Of a DNA stretch of 64,000 bases, positions 25,334-34,767 are shown one piece after another; the first letter of the stretch is position 1, and every line of letters begins with the position of its first letter. The notes beneath the pieces were generated by a model, which was not told the origin of the DNA, ran no database searches, and was given only the letters and a program-made list of their open reading frames with translations. This DNA comes from JABIKK01 sp964622835 (GTDB lineage: Archaea; Nanobdellota; Nanobdellia; SCGC-AAA011-G17; UBA489), in assembly GCA_964622835.1 (NCBI GenBank), contig CAZUSA010000002.1:62001-126000 (forward strand), written 5' to 3'. The translations under genes and the position numbers were made by a program.

Positions 25334-25604
25334 GAGGAACACCTCCAATACGGACAATTGTTTCCTTATCAATTAAACCAGCATCACATCCGCATGCAAC
25401 AGCTTCTTCACCAATTAAATTAACATTTTCCGCTGCTTGTAACAAACGAATAACAGCCTCTTTCTCTAATAATTTTCCTTTAAAGAAATGTTCAGAAACA
25501 ACAAGTTCAGCATCACCTTCAGTTAAGGTTTTGCCTATAAGATCTTCATCACAGACAGCAACAACCGTGCTTTCCTTATCTTTGTGTATTTTTGCATACA
25601 TCAT
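25311..25604 (-). CDS. DUF424 family protein
   Basis: The 97-residue protein has the DUF424 signature: KESTVVAVCDEDLIGKTLTE at the start, VVSEHFFKGKLLEKE, then AENVNLIGEEAVACGCDAGL and a final VRIGGVPHAQFYN. The family is widespread in archaea, has a known fold and no established function, and often sits next to translation factor genes. Here it overlaps the aIF2-beta gene by 4 nt and the NMD3-like gene by 23 nt, so a role in translation or ribosome biogenesis is a reasonable inference. A Cys pair (ACGCDAG) is present. Confidence 0.88.
   Translation of the reverse strand: MMYAKIHKDKESTVVAVCDEDLIGKTLTEGDAELVVSEHFFKGKLLEKEAVIRLLQAAENVNLIGEEAVACGCDAGLIDKETIVRIGGVPHAQFYNL
25340..25346 (-). promoter_or_regulatory. 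Shine-Dalgarno of the NMD3-like gene
   Basis: GGAGGTG lies 6 nt before ATG 25333, inside the coding end of the DUF424 gene. It decides the start and shows that internal operon genes here use SD-led initiation although first genes look leaderless. Confidence 0.75.
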
Positions 25605-26008
25605 ATTTTGGATTTAATAGGGTGTTTTGCCCCACATGCAGTACATCGCAATAATAATACTCTACCTTCTTTTACTAACTTCGTATCAGGCTTTTTACAT
25701 TCCTTACATAACACAAAATCACGACAGTATAATTCAATCTTTTTATTTAATAATCCTGAAGGGATCTTTCTTCCTAACACTAAACGAGGACCTTCCACAA
25801 CAGCAGGTGTTGCTAACTCACGTTGTAAAAACTTCAATAATTGTTCTTGAGGACGGCCTAAGACATCAACAATCTGTTGAAAATTAGTAATAATAGTCTT
25901 ATTCCCCTGCACATGACCCTTCACACTGGGAATCTCAAAACGTCCACTTTCTTCTTGAACATCAGGGAGTTGCTTCTTTGCTTCCTTCAATAACGCACTA
26001 TAATCCAT
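25601..26008 (-). CDS. eif2B: Translation initiation factor aIF2 subunit beta
   Basis: The 135-residue protein has a short helical N-terminus (DYSALLKEAKKQLPDV), the alpha-beta core (HVQGNKTIITNFQQIVDVLG; LLKFLQRELATPAVVEGPRL) and a C-terminal zinc ribbon with four Cys (CRDFVLCKECKKPDTKLV and LLLRCTACGAKH). With the alpha and gamma subunits it delivers initiator Met-tRNA to the small subunit. Length is typical for archaea. It starts the aIF2-beta/DUF424/NMD3-like operon with a 4-nt overlap to the second gene, and it lies about 36 nt downstream of the RPA-like gene. Confidence 0.94.
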   Translation of the reverse strand: MDYSALLKEAKKQLPDVQEESGRFEIPSVKGHVQGNKTIITNFQQIVDVLGRPQEQLLKFLQRELATPAVVEGPRLVLGRKIPSGLLNKKIELYCRDFVLCKECKKPDTKLVKEGRVLLLRCTACGAKHPIKSKI

Positions 26009-26044
26009 AGAAGAACCGAGAAGAACCGTCTTTTAAGGGTTGTG

Positions 26045-26758
26045 TTAGATTGCTTTGTAACAACCAGGCTTATTCTCATAGATTTCCCCTTCTAACAAGA
26101 GTTCCTTCAATACTGCTTCTGTTGTTGCTTCATCTTTCTTGAGTTCTTGCACAATCGTTCGTAATTCTGCACCCGTAGACTCATGAGATATCAGCATATC
26201 TAATACTTTTTGACGTAATTCTTTATCAGTAGATTCTCCTGCTTGTTGTACTGGTTGCAATGTTGCTTGTACGGGTTGTGCTGTTAATGTTACTTGTTCC
26301 GGTTTACCCATCATCTGTAATAATTCTGCTTTACGCACTAACTCATCATTCAAATCAGTAATTTTCCTTGTGATCTCAGGAGCAATATATAACTCACCTT
26401 GATACTCACGAACACGACCAACAACTAACACCAAACATCCTTTTTCAAATCCTAACAATGCATTCGTATCTTCATTAAACGCTTTCAAACGAATTGAAGC
26501 AGTGCCATCATCAACAGTAAAAGAAAAATAATTCCCATCTTCACTCTTAAACACATCAATCAACGTTGCAATAACATTAACCCGTGAAACCTTTTTTTCA
26601 CCAAGTTGAACAAAACTCGGAGAAAACTGTTCACCCGCACGAAAACCTTGAACGAATTGACCATTCAATAAATTAGATAACCAAATTTTATGCGCAACTT
26701 GTCGTTGTACGATCGTTCCCTTTTGTGGTGATTGAATATTTGTTGTTTGTACGTCCAT
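26045..26758 (-). CDS. RPA-like OB-fold ssDNA-binding protein
   Basis: The 237-residue protein has one OB fold at about residues 55-135 (KVSRVNVIATLIDVFKSEDG, FSFTVDDGTASIRLKAF, CLVLVVGRVREYQGELYIAP). A Gln/Pro linker (VTLTAQPVQATLQPVQQ) follows, then a C-terminal winged helix (LRTIVQELKKDEATTEAVLK) like that of RPA32. It is probably the single-stranded DNA-binding subunit or the RPA-associated protein of the replisome. Only one OB fold is present, so a partner elsewhere is likely. It starts 2 nt after the MCM stop, so helicase and ssDNA-binding protein share a message. Confidence 0.85.
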   Translation of the reverse strand: MDVQTTNIQSPQKGTIVQRQVAHKIWLSNLLNGQFVQGFRAGEQFSPSFVQLGEKKVSRVNVIATLIDVFKSEDGNYFSFTVDDGTASIRLKAFNEDTNALLGFEKGCLVLVVGRVREYQGELYIAPEITRKITDLNDELVRKAELLQMMGKPEQVTLTAQPVQATLQPVQQAGESTDKELRQKVLDMLISHESTGAELRTIVQELKKDEATTEAVLKELLLEGEIYENKPGCYKAI

Positions 26759-26760
26759 CG

Positions 26761-28782
26761 TTAAATTTTACTAATGAAACCACGTCGTGGCTCATAAATT
26801 TCTCCCTCACGCTTTAACTTTTCAATAATTTCCTCAACTTGTGCTTCTGGAATATTCTTTTCCGTTGCTTCTGCAACAATATCCTCCATGGGAATAGACT
26901 TTTTACCTTTTGACTCAAATAAACCGATAATTTCACGAACAAGATGAATCTTGTTTCTTGTCGAAGCCGTAACACCAGAAGAAATACGATCAATATCAAT
27001 TTGTCCTGTTTCAGGGTCTAAACCTACTTGCATCAAGCAATACCGCATAATAGCAATGGATTTTCTTGCATCTGTACGCGTTACTTTTGTAGATAAACGA
27101 ACACGAGCAGAACCTTCTGCCAAACGTACTAACGATTCTAACTGACGTGCAGAAATAGGAATAGGTTTTACCCCTTCCACCTCACCGACGGTTGTTGTAT
27201 TACGTAAGTTAACATAAAAATCACGAATTTCTTCAATAGCCCCTGGTGTTAATTTAGGATGAATTGCTTGTTTTGCATATGCAATGTATTTACGCATTGA
27301 TTCCAAATTAATTGGTGCTTCTACTGCTTCAGGATTGTGTTGCAATTCTAATACATGTGTTGCAATTTGACTATCTTTTTCTTTATTCGGTAAATCACGA
27401 ACGGGAAAAATTAAATCAAATCTATTAATTAATGCAGGGGGCAAATCAATCTGTGCTGCAATCGGTTGATACGGATCAAACCGCCCAAACTTTGGATTTG
27501 CTGCAGCTAACACTGATGTTTTTGCCGTTAACGTTGCTTGAATATTTGCTTTACTAATCGTTACTGTTTGTTGTGCCATTGCCTCATGCATTGCAGAAGT
27601 ATCTTCATCAGACATTTTATCCATCTCATCTAATAATAAGAAACCACCACTTGCTAACACAATTGCACCAGCTTCCAATGCCCAACCACGAATAAACTCA
27701 TCACGCACAACACTTGCTGTAATACCAGCAGATGTTGCTGCACGTCCAACAACATATCTTGCACGTGGTGCTGCTGTTTCAATAAACTTAATTAAGGAAG
27801 ATTTTGCAGCCCCAGGATCACCCACTAATAACACATGAACGTCACCACGAATCTTTTGACCATCCCCTCGCTCTTTGTAGACACCACCCATCAATTGGAG
27901 TAATAACGCCCCTTTGATATCATCATGCCCTAAAATAAACGGTGCAATCGATGAGGTAAACTTCTCATAAATTTGAGGATCCTTTGCCAATTGTTCAATT
28001 TCCTCAATATCTTCTTCGTTAATAATAATCTCCTCATAGGATGCTTCAACAGACTCAACAAAATTTGCTTCCATTGACAAATCAAACCGTGTTGATTGCC
28101 CACCTGTCTTTGAGGGAATAATTACTTCACGAACAATACCAAACATACGCACCTTAGAACCTGGTGTTGTCTTTTTTTCCATGCGTGGTTCTACTAAATC
28201 ATCACGGAGATAGACAGCAAATCGTTTTGCCTGTTCACCACCTTCTAATAAATCAGCACTTTCTTCAATAATAACACGTTGTGTATCAGCTAATAACTTA
28301 TCAACCAACTTAAAACGACCTACACGGCCACACGAACACCTATTTGGTTCTTTGAACTTTTCATCCATTTGAATTAATGTAATATTATTACCACACGCAG
28401 GACATTCGAACTTTGCCGATGTCATTTGTGGTCGAACGTCAGATGATTGACGAACGATACCATCAAAAAAAACAAACTTGTTAATATGTTCACTTCGAAT
28501 ATCCTTAATACGTACTTGCGAGGATTCTGGTAGGTTAAAGAACCGCACCTTTATCATCTTATCAGGAATATCAAACTGTGCTAATGCAATTTCAGCAGCA
28601 CGAATAGCATCTTCTGGTTCGGATAATAATTCTTCAGCAAGTTCTGTGTCAGCCATTGCCACATCATTGAAATCAACAGACAATGAACGACCACCCTGCT
28701 TTACTAACTCATGAACATCCTTCTGGTGATATGTTTCTAAAAATGTTTGAAACTTCTCGATCTGATCTTGTGCATTAACCAA
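26761..28782 (-). CDS. mcm: Replicative DNA helicase MCM
   Basis: The 673-residue protein has the N-terminal A domain, a zinc finger at about residues 127-150 (CPACGNNITL, then RCSCG), the OB/beta-hairpin region, and an AAA+ core. That core has Walker A GDPGAAKSSLIKF (about 321-333), Walker B FLLLDEMDKM, sensor 1 AAANPKFGRF and arginine-finger region LINRFDLIFPVRDL. A C-terminal winged helix ends EPRRGFISKI. It unwinds the parental duplex as a hexamer. There is no ATG start. The TTG at 28782 is preferred to the TTG at 28797 because a TATA-like octamer (28805-28812) is centred 26-27 nt before it. No intein is present, unlike some archaeal mcm genes. Confidence 0.95.
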   Translation of the reverse strand: MVNAQDQIEKFQTFLETYHQKDVHELVKQGGRSLSVDFNDVAMADTELAEELLSEPEDAIRAAEIALAQFDIPDKMIKVRFFNLPESSQVRIKDIRSEHINKFVFFDGIVRQSSDVRPQMTSAKFECPACGNNITLIQMDEKFKEPNRCSCGRVGRFKLVDKLLADTQRVIIEESADLLEGGEQAKRFAVYLRDDLVEPRMEKKTTPGSKVRMFGIVREVIIPSKTGGQSTRFDLSMEANFVESVEASYEEIIINEEDIEEIEQLAKDPQIYEKFTSSIAPFILGHDDIKGALLLQLMGGVYKERGDGQKIRGDVHVLLVGDPGAAKSSLIKFIETAAPRARYVVGRAATSAGITASVVRDEFIRGWALEAGAIVLASGGFLLLDEMDKMSDEDTSAMHEAMAQQTVTISKANIQATLTAKTSVLAAANPKFGRFDPYQPIAAQIDLPPALINRFDLIFPVRDLPNKEKDSQIATHVLELQHNPEAVEAPINLESMRKYIAYAKQAIHPKLTPGAIEEIRDFYVNLRNTTTVGEVEGVKPIPISARQLESLVRLAEGSARVRLSTKVTRTDARKSIAIMRYCLMQVGLDPETGQIDIDRISSGVTASTRNKIHLVREIIGLFESKGKKSIPMEDIVAEATEKNIPEAQVEEIIEKLKREGEIYEPRRGFISKI

Positions 28783-28904
28783 TGATAAACCCCTCAAAAC
28801 TGGTGTATTTAGAGATATGGCTAAAACAACTTTAAAACAATACCTATGGTGGTGTGTATAGGTGAGAAATTATTTATATAAAAAAGAAGGAAAAAGAAAG
28901 AAGC

Positions 28905-29641
28905 TTACCGCTTCTTCTTTAAAACCGAAATTAACTCAGTAACCGCTTCTTTTAATCGCTTTTCAGAACGCGTTCCTGTACAAACGATCTTTCCATTACT
29001 GAATAACAAGAATGTTGCCCGTGTTCCTGCAAGCTTATAGACTAAGCCTGGAAACTGTTCAGGTTCATATTCTGTGTTTTCTAGCTCCATTGCTAAGGAA
29101 TTTAAGTTTAAATCCATACCAACACTGCCAGAACCAACCATGTTTTGCACTTCAATCTTTGGTTGAATCTTAATTTTAACATTAACTTTAGCAAGGTTTT
29201 CTATGATCTTATCAATAGATAAACGCACTTTTGCAAGCGAACGAGCACCTGTATTAACGATTTTACCTGAAGAGAAGATTAATGCAGAGGTCTTAGGCTC
29301 CTTAATACGCATGATTAACCCAGGAAATTGTTCTGGATTATATTCGGTATTAGGTAATGCTTCCGCCAAACGAATTAACGGTATGTCCTGTCCTAATGAA
29401 GATGAACAGACAATATTAACAATCTTAATATCGAGTTTTTTTGCTGATGCTTTTTTTACAGTTTTTTTTGCAGTTTTTTTTGNNNNNNNNNNNNNNNNNN
29501 NNNNNNNNNNNNNNNNNNNNNNNNNNNNNNNNNNNNNNNNNNNNNNNNNNNNNNNNNNNNNNNNNNNNNNNNNNNNNNNNNNATATCGAGTTTTTTTGCT
29601 GATGCTTTTTTTACAGTTTTTTTTGCAGTTTTTTTTGGCAT
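28905..29641 (-). CDS. tbp: TATA-binding protein (interrupted by a scaffold gap)
   Basis: The two direct repeats of TBP are complete. The first is KIVNIVCSSSLGQDIPLIRL with NTEYNPEQFPGLIMRIKEP and the second is EVQNMVGSGSVGMDLNLNSL with NTEYEPEQFPGLVYKLAG. Each ends in a FSSGKIVNTGARS or FSNGKIVCTGTRS strand-helix. It binds TATA boxes for RNA polymerase recruitment. The ATG at 29641 starts a basic tail (MPKKTAKKTVKKASAKKLD), which is interrupted by 100 N. The 55 bp on the two sides of the gap are identical, so joining them restores a continuous frame of about 193 residues. The Lys/Ala tail is unusual for TBP. The gap seems to be an assembly artefact. Confidence 0.93.
29428..29637. repeat. 55-bp direct duplication flanking the gap in tbp
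   Basis: Positions 29428-29482 and 29583-29637 are identical over 55 bp and separated only by 100 N. This is what two overlapping contig ends look like when a scaffolder joins them without merging. The low-complexity T8 runs (Lys codons) explain why merging failed. Confidence 0.9.
29483..29582. other. Scaffold gap (100 N) inside tbp
   Basis: Exactly 100 N between two copies of the same 55 bp. Probably spurious: deleting the Ns and one copy leaves an intact tbp reading frame. Confidence 0.95.
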
Positions 29642-29740
29642 TGTAACCCCCTGTCAAATGCCCTCTTTTTAATTATCTATATTGGAGAAGAGGGGTTTAT
29701 AAAGGTATTTAAATCAACCATGTCACTTCATAGTAAAGAA

Positions 29741-32542
29741 TTATGCCTTATTTATAGCAATTTTAAACGTTTGATTCTTGATCTTTTCTTCAACAATCAA
29801 ATCAAAATCACCCTTTACCGTACCAAAATCAAGATTTGTTGCCCCAACACGCTCTTGTAACTGATCTTTAAACGTTTCAATACTATACTCACTTTCAATA
29901 ACCAAAGAAATCTTTTCTCGCGCAACAAGACCCATCTTTTTACGCATCGATTGCACTTTACGAGAAACACCACGATAAAACCCTTCTTCTTCCAATGCCT
30001 TAGTCATACGTTTATCCACTTTAATCGTAATAATATTTCCTTCCGCAACCACTAACGCCTTAATATTTGCTTGCGCTAAAATTAATGCTTCATACTGTTT
30101 CACACGAGCAATCATTCCTTTAGGAACCATCACTGTTGCCTTTGCTAATGGCCATCGTACACCAATCTGTGCTTTTTCACGTTCTGCAAGAATTAATGAG
30201 GTTACTTCACGCACAACATCCATCGTTTCTTCACTTGTTGCATCAATTACTTTTGTATCTACTTTCGGCCACTGTGTTAAATGGACAGACGTTGTGTCAG
30301 AAAATAATTCTGCATGCAAATATTCAGGAAGATATGGAATGAATGGCGCTAACAAACGAATTAATCTGTCAAATACATACTGTAACACATACCCTACAGC
30401 AAGATCTTTAGAACGATCACGAATTAACTTAATATACCAACGAGAAAAATCCCCATTCACAAATTGCACACAACTCTTTAAACACCCATGATAATTATGC
30501 TGTTCAATGTTTTCTGTCACTTCTGTAACCAAACTATTTACACGTGAAAGCATCCATTGATCTTCCAATGCTAATTCCTTTGGTTTTTTATCCGTTAACG
30601 TTGCTGCTTGTGACGTAAAACGATACGTGTTAAATAAAATATTCAAGAAGGGTAAGATTGATTCATTGACTAAGTGAATAGAAAACTTCTTTTGCTCACC
30701 AACAGACGTCGCACACATTTGTAAACGCACTGCATCAACACCAACAGCATCAAACACTTCAGCAGGAACTAACACATTGCCTTTAGATTTAGACATTTTT
30801 TCACCTTTTTCATCAACTAAATGTCCTGCACAGACAACAGAACGATATGCAGGCTTATCAAATAATGCTGTAGCTAAGACGTGTGATGTATAAAACCATC
30901 CACGTGTTTGATCAATCGCTTCGGCAATAAAATCATACGGGAACCGTTCTTCAAAGTACTTCTTATTCTCAAACGGATAATGGAATTGAGCAAAACTTGC
31001 AGAACCAGAATCATACCATGTATCAATAACATCAGAAACACGCGTATACTTCTTCCCCTCCTTCGTAAACGTTACTGTATCAATAAATGGTTTGTGTAAA
31101 TCGGGAATCTTCTTACCTGAAAGATCTTCTAACTCTTTCACAGAACCAATGACGACTTCATCACCATCTTCAGAACGCCACACTGGCAACGGTGTACCCC
31201 AAAACTTCTTTCTTGACAATGCCCAATCACGCGCACCTTCAAGCCACTTACCGAAACGTCCATCCTTAATATGGTTAGGATACCACTTAATCTCTTTATT
31301 ATGTTTCAATAATTTCTTTTTTATTTCTGTAACTTTAATGAACCATGAATCCGTTGCATAATACAACAAGGGTGTACTGCACCGCCAACAATAGGGATAT
31401 TGATGTGCATAATGTTCTACTTTAAAGACAGAACCTTGATTTTCTAAATATTCAAGAATATGTTTATCAGCTTTCTTTACAAACATTCCTTTGAAATCAG
31501 GCACTTCTTTTGTGAATAAACCCGCAGTATCAATTGGTTGTATAAATGGAATCTTATTCTTTTGACATGCTTCAAAATCATCTTCACCGAAGGCAGGAGC
31601 CATGTGCACAATACCTGTACCATCATCTGTTGTAACGTGACTTGCTTCGATAACAGACCATGCCTTTGTTTTACTAAACTTGCTAACAAAATAAGGAAAT
31701 AACGGTTCGTACTTTTTTCCTAATAATTCTTTACCGTGAAATGTTTCAATAATTGTTGGTTGTTCAAAATATTTATTTACTAAGTCTTTTGCAAGAATGT
31801 ATTTTTTCCCTTCATGCGCAACTTTCACATACTCTATGTTAGAACCAACAGCCAATGCCAAATTAGATGGTAACGTCCACGGCGTTGTAGTCCACGCAAG
31901 AATAGATGTATCAGGTTCATCAACTAACGGAAATGAAACAACAACCGTTGCATCACGCACTTCTTTGTACCCTTGAGAAACTTCATGATGACTTAATGGT
32001 GTTTCACATCGAGGACAATACGGAACAACTTTTTTCCCCTCATATAACAATCCTTTCTTATGTAATTCTTTTAATGACCACCAGACACTTTCCATGTAAT
32101 CTCGTTCTAACGTAACATAGGGTTTTTCTAAATCCACTAAATAATGAACTCTTTTTGTATTTGCTTCCCACTCTTTAATATATTCAAACACACTATCACG
32201 ACATTGTTTGTTAAACTTTGCAATACCATAATCAATCACTTCTTTCTTTGATTGTAATCCTAAGGCCTTTTCCACTTGCACTTCGACAGGCAATCCATGA
32301 CAATCCCATCCACCCTGGCGAGGAACAGAAAATCCCTGCATAAATTTATACTTACAAAACAAATCCTTGAACGTACGCATTTCAACATGATGCAACGCAG
32401 GAGGAGCATTAGCCGTTGGTGGCCCTTCTAAGAACGAAAATAACTTCTTTTTACTATCATGCTGATATGATTCTTCTAACGCTTTCGCATGTTTCTTCCA
32501 TATTTTTAGTACCTCTTCCTCAACATGCTTAAAATCATACAT
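29741..32542 (-). CDS. ileS: Isoleucyl-tRNA synthetase
   Basis: The 933-residue class Ia synthetase has its HIGH-type motif in GPPTANAPPALHHVEMRTFK. The editing (CP1) domain contains TTPWTLPSNLALAVG and GTGIVHMAPAFGEDDF. The IleRS-type WCHG segment is QGGWDCHGLPVEVQVE, KMSKSKGNVLVPAEVF is the KMSKS loop, and an anticodon-binding C-terminus follows. It charges tRNA-Ile with isoleucine and proof-reads valine. Length is at the short end for archaeal IleRS, so part of the extreme C-terminal appendage is reduced. It lies back-to-back with the RFC genes (97 nt between starts). The window also carries tRNA-Ile(UAU), which this enzyme must recognise. Confidence 0.96.
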   Translation of the reverse strand: MYDFKHVEEEVLKIWKKHAKALEESYQHDSKKKLFSFLEGPPTANAPPALHHVEMRTFKDLFCKYKFMQGFSVPRQGGWDCHGLPVEVQVEKALGLQSKKEVIDYGIAKFNKQCRDSVFEYIKEWEANTKRVHYLVDLEKPYVTLERDYMESVWWSLKELHKKGLLYEGKKVVPYCPRCETPLSHHEVSQGYKEVRDATVVVSFPLVDEPDTSILAWTTTPWTLPSNLALAVGSNIEYVKVAHEGKKYILAKDLVNKYFEQPTIIETFHGKELLGKKYEPLFPYFVSKFSKTKAWSVIEASHVTTDDGTGIVHMAPAFGEDDFEACQKNKIPFIQPIDTAGLFTKEVPDFKGMFVKKADKHILEYLENQGSVFKVEHYAHQYPYCWRCSTPLLYYATDSWFIKVTEIKKKLLKHNKEIKWYPNHIKDGRFGKWLEGARDWALSRKKFWGTPLPVWRSEDGDEVVIGSVKELEDLSGKKIPDLHKPFIDTVTFTKEGKKYTRVSDVIDTWYDSGSASFAQFHYPFENKKYFEERFPYDFIAEAIDQTRGWFYTSHVLATALFDKPAYRSVVCAGHLVDEKGEKMSKSKGNVLVPAEVFDAVGVDAVRLQMCATSVGEQKKFSIHLVNESILPFLNILFNTYRFTSQAATLTDKKPKELALEDQWMLSRVNSLVTEVTENIEQHNYHGCLKSCVQFVNGDFSRWYIKLIRDRSKDLAVGYVLQYVFDRLIRLLAPFIPYLPEYLHAELFSDTTSVHLTQWPKVDTKVIDATSEETMDVVREVTSLILAEREKAQIGVRWPLAKATVMVPKGMIARVKQYEALILAQANIKALVVAEGNIITIKVDKRMTKALEEEGFYRGVSRKVQSMRKKMGLVAREKISLVIESEYSIETFKDQLQERVGATNLDFGTVKGDFDLIVEEKIKNQTFKIAINKA

Positions 32543-32610
32543 ACACCAGACGTCTCAAAACCACGTTTAAATAGATTGTGCTGACCACTTCTTGTACAAC
32601 CCAATAAATC

Positions 32611-32618
32611 TTATAAAC
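32611..32618 (+). promoter_or_regulatory. TATA box of the RFC operon
   Basis: TTATAAAC is centred 24-25 nt before ATG 32639 and supports that start over GTG 32633 and ATG 32636. Confidence 0.5.
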
Positions 32619-32638
32619 AGCTCTACCAAAATGTGATG

Positions 32639-33601
32639 ATGGTTGATCATGCACAACAAATTTGGACCGAAAAGTACCGCCCAACACAGTTTGCAGACGT
32701 TCTCGGCCAAGAACACGTCGTTGATAAAATCAAAGCATTTGTCAAACAAGGCAATATGCCCCACCTCCTTTTTTCAGGTCCAGCTGGTGTGGGAAAAACA
32801 ACCTTATCCTTAGCCTTAGCAAAAGAACTCTTTGGTGAACACTGGCAATCAAATTTTTTAGAAACCAACGCAAGTGATGAACGTGGCATTGATGTCATCA
32901 GAAATAAAGTCAAAGACTTCGCACGAACCAAAGCCATCAACACAACATTACCAAAAATTGTCTACTTAGATGAATGTGATAGTTTAACAAAAGAAGCACA
33001 ACAAGCATTACGACGAACTATGGAAACATATTCTGGTACTGCACGATTTATTTTAAGTTGTAACTTTTCTAGTAAAATAATTGATCCTATCCAAAGTCGA
33101 TGTGCAGTCTTTAGATTCAAACATTTAACACAAGAAGCTATTATCAAACTCGTTGATCGCATTGCAACAAAAGAATCCATGACAATAGATGCTGCAGCAA
33201 AAGAAGCCATCTTTACCGTGAGCGGCGGAGATGTTAGAAGAGTGGTTAACATATTACAAAGTTGTGCCGTTATGGAAACACCTGTGACTGAACAAATGGT
33301 CTTTGACATTGCAAACTACGCTCGACCAAAAGATGTAGATACCGTTATTAAAATGGCATTAGATGGTGCCTTCAAAAAATCACGTGACAAACTCTTAGAT
33401 GTCATTCATACAAATGGATTAAGTGGATTAGATGTTATCAAACAAATACAATCAGAAATAATGAACATGGACATCGAACAACACGTAAAACTAAAAATGA
33501 TTGAACGCTGTGGAGAAGTAGAATTCCGCCTCGTTGAAGGAAGCGACCCATTCATACAACTTGAAGCATTACTCGCAAGCTTTGGGATGTACAAGGCATG
33601 A
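32639..33601 (+). CDS. rfcS: Replication factor C small subunit
   Basis: The 320-residue AAA+ clamp-loader subunit has box II WTEKYRPTQFADVLGQE, Walker A LFSGPAGVGKTTLSLALAKE, Walker B VYLDECDSLTKEAQQALRRT, sensor 1 FILSCNFSSKIIDPIQSRC (with the SRC arginine finger) and sensor 2 SGGDVRRVVNILQSC. Four copies normally pair with one large subunit to load PCNA. No intein is present. Its stop overlaps the start of rfcL by 4 nt, so the two are made together. The first ATGs are at 32636 and 32639; the second is chosen from TATA spacing. Confidence 0.96.
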   Translation: MVDHAQQIWTEKYRPTQFADVLGQEHVVDKIKAFVKQGNMPHLLFSGPAGVGKTTLSLALAKELFGEHWQSNFLETNASDERGIDVIRNKVKDFARTKAINTTLPKIVYLDECDSLTKEAQQALRRTMETYSGTARFILSCNFSSKIIDPIQSRCAVFRFKHLTQEAIIKLVDRIATKESMTIDAAAKEAIFTVSGGDVRRVVNILQSCAVMETPVTEQMVFDIANYARPKDVDTVIKMALDGAFKKSRDKLLDVIHTNGLSGLDVIKQIQSEIMNMDIEQHVKLKMIERCGEVEFRLVEGSDPFIQLEALLASFGMYKA

Positions 33602-34767
33602 TGAAACCTTGGTCTGAACAATACAAACCAACAACCAAAGAACAAATTGTTACTGGTAACGCCTATACACAACTAGAAGCCGTTATTAAAAACAAAGGTG
33701 TAGCCTTACTCCATGGACCAACAGGAACAGGAAAAACCTGTGCCGTTGAATTAATAGCCACATTAGGCAATTATGAACTCATCAGCATGGATTCTTCTGA
33801 CTTTCGTAACAGCGATGGTGTTACAAAAAAAATTGGTGGAAGTTTAGAACAACAAAGTTTGTTCATGCAAGAAAAAATTATACTCATCGATGAATTGAAT
33901 GGTATCTCAGGTAATGAAGATCGCGGAGGTATACAGACGCTAGCAAAACTCCTTGTAAAAAATAAATATCCTATCATTCTTACTGCAGAAGACCCTTTTA
34001 CGACAAAACTTGGTCCCATTAAGAAAAAATCTTTATTAATTCCTTTTCAACCCGTTCCACCAGAACAAATCATGCAGGTCTTACAGCCTATTTGCGAACA
34101 AGAAAACATTACATACGAAGAAGATGATCTCAAAACTATTGCACGACGCGTTGGTGGAGACATACGTGGTGCTATTAATGATTTACAAATTCACGCAACC
34201 ACTGGCACGCTTGTCTTAAGTGACACCAATGAACAACACGAACGAGGAAAAGAACAAAATATTATTGATGCATTAACCTTAGTTTTGAAAAGTACATCTT
34301 TTGAAACAGCACGTCACGCCTTTGACAATGTAAAAGAAGACCATAAAGAAATACTCTTATGGGTCGATCAAAACATACCTTATGAATATCGAGGGGAAGA
34401 ATTGTTGAAAGCCTATGACGCCTTAAGTAAAGCAGATATTTTTACGAGACGCATTATGCGATGGCAATACTGGCGATATTTAGTCTATGTCTATCAGTTT
34501 TTGAGTACTGGTGTAGCCCTTGCAAAAAATGAAAATAAAAAAGGGTTTGTCCCGTACAAACGTAGTAGCAGACCATTACGCATATGGATGAAAAACCAAC
34601 GAAACCATCGTGGAAAACTTATTTGTGAAAAATTTGCACTAAAAACACACACGTCAAAAAAACACTTCTTCAGAGATGACATACCTTTCTTACAGTTCAT
34701 GGCAAAACAAAACAAGCTACCAGACTTAGGATTAGACAAAGACGAAGAAGCTTGGTTGATGAAATAA
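33598..34767 (+). CDS. rfcL: Replication factor C large subunit
   Basis: The 389-residue protein starts with the RFC box WSEQYKPTTKEQIVTGN, then Walker A LLHGPTGTGKTCAVELIA, Walker B IILIDELNGISGNEDRGGI and sensor region RRVGGDIRGAINDLQI. The C-terminal collar domain is present. It is short compared with the usual 400-500 residues or more, and the Lys-rich tail ending in a PIP box is absent or very reduced (the last residues are DEEAWLMK). It completes the PCNA clamp loader with RfcS. Overlap with rfcS is ATGA. It runs head-on into the NHL gene with stops directly adjacent. Confidence 0.94.
   Translation: MMKPWSEQYKPTTKEQIVTGNAYTQLEAVIKNKGVALLHGPTGTGKTCAVELIATLGNYELISMDSSDFRNSDGVTKKIGGSLEQQSLFMQEKIILIDELNGISGNEDRGGIQTLAKLLVKNKYPIILTAEDPFTTKLGPIKKKSLLIPFQPVPPEQIMQVLQPICEQENITYEEDDLKTIARRVGGDIRGAINDLQIHATTGTLVLSDTNEQHERGKEQNIIDALTLVLKSTSFETARHAFDNVKEDHKEILLWVDQNIPYEYRGEELLKAYDALSKADIFTRRIMRWQYWRYLVYVYQFLSTGVALAKNENKKGFVPYKRSSRPLRIWMKNQRNHRGKLICEKFALKTHTSKKHFFRDDIPFLQFMAKQNKLPDLGLDKDEEAWLMK

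Noticed and set aside
28798..28904. Possible small RNA between mcm and tbp
   Set aside because: About 107 AT-rich nt with a TATA-like element for mcm but no box C/D, H/ACA or stable fold visible.
28905..29657. Alternative tbp start giving MTGGYNAKKN
   Set aside because: It reads through the N gap in the wrong register. The 55-bp duplication shows that the true start is ATG 29641 with MPKKTAKK.
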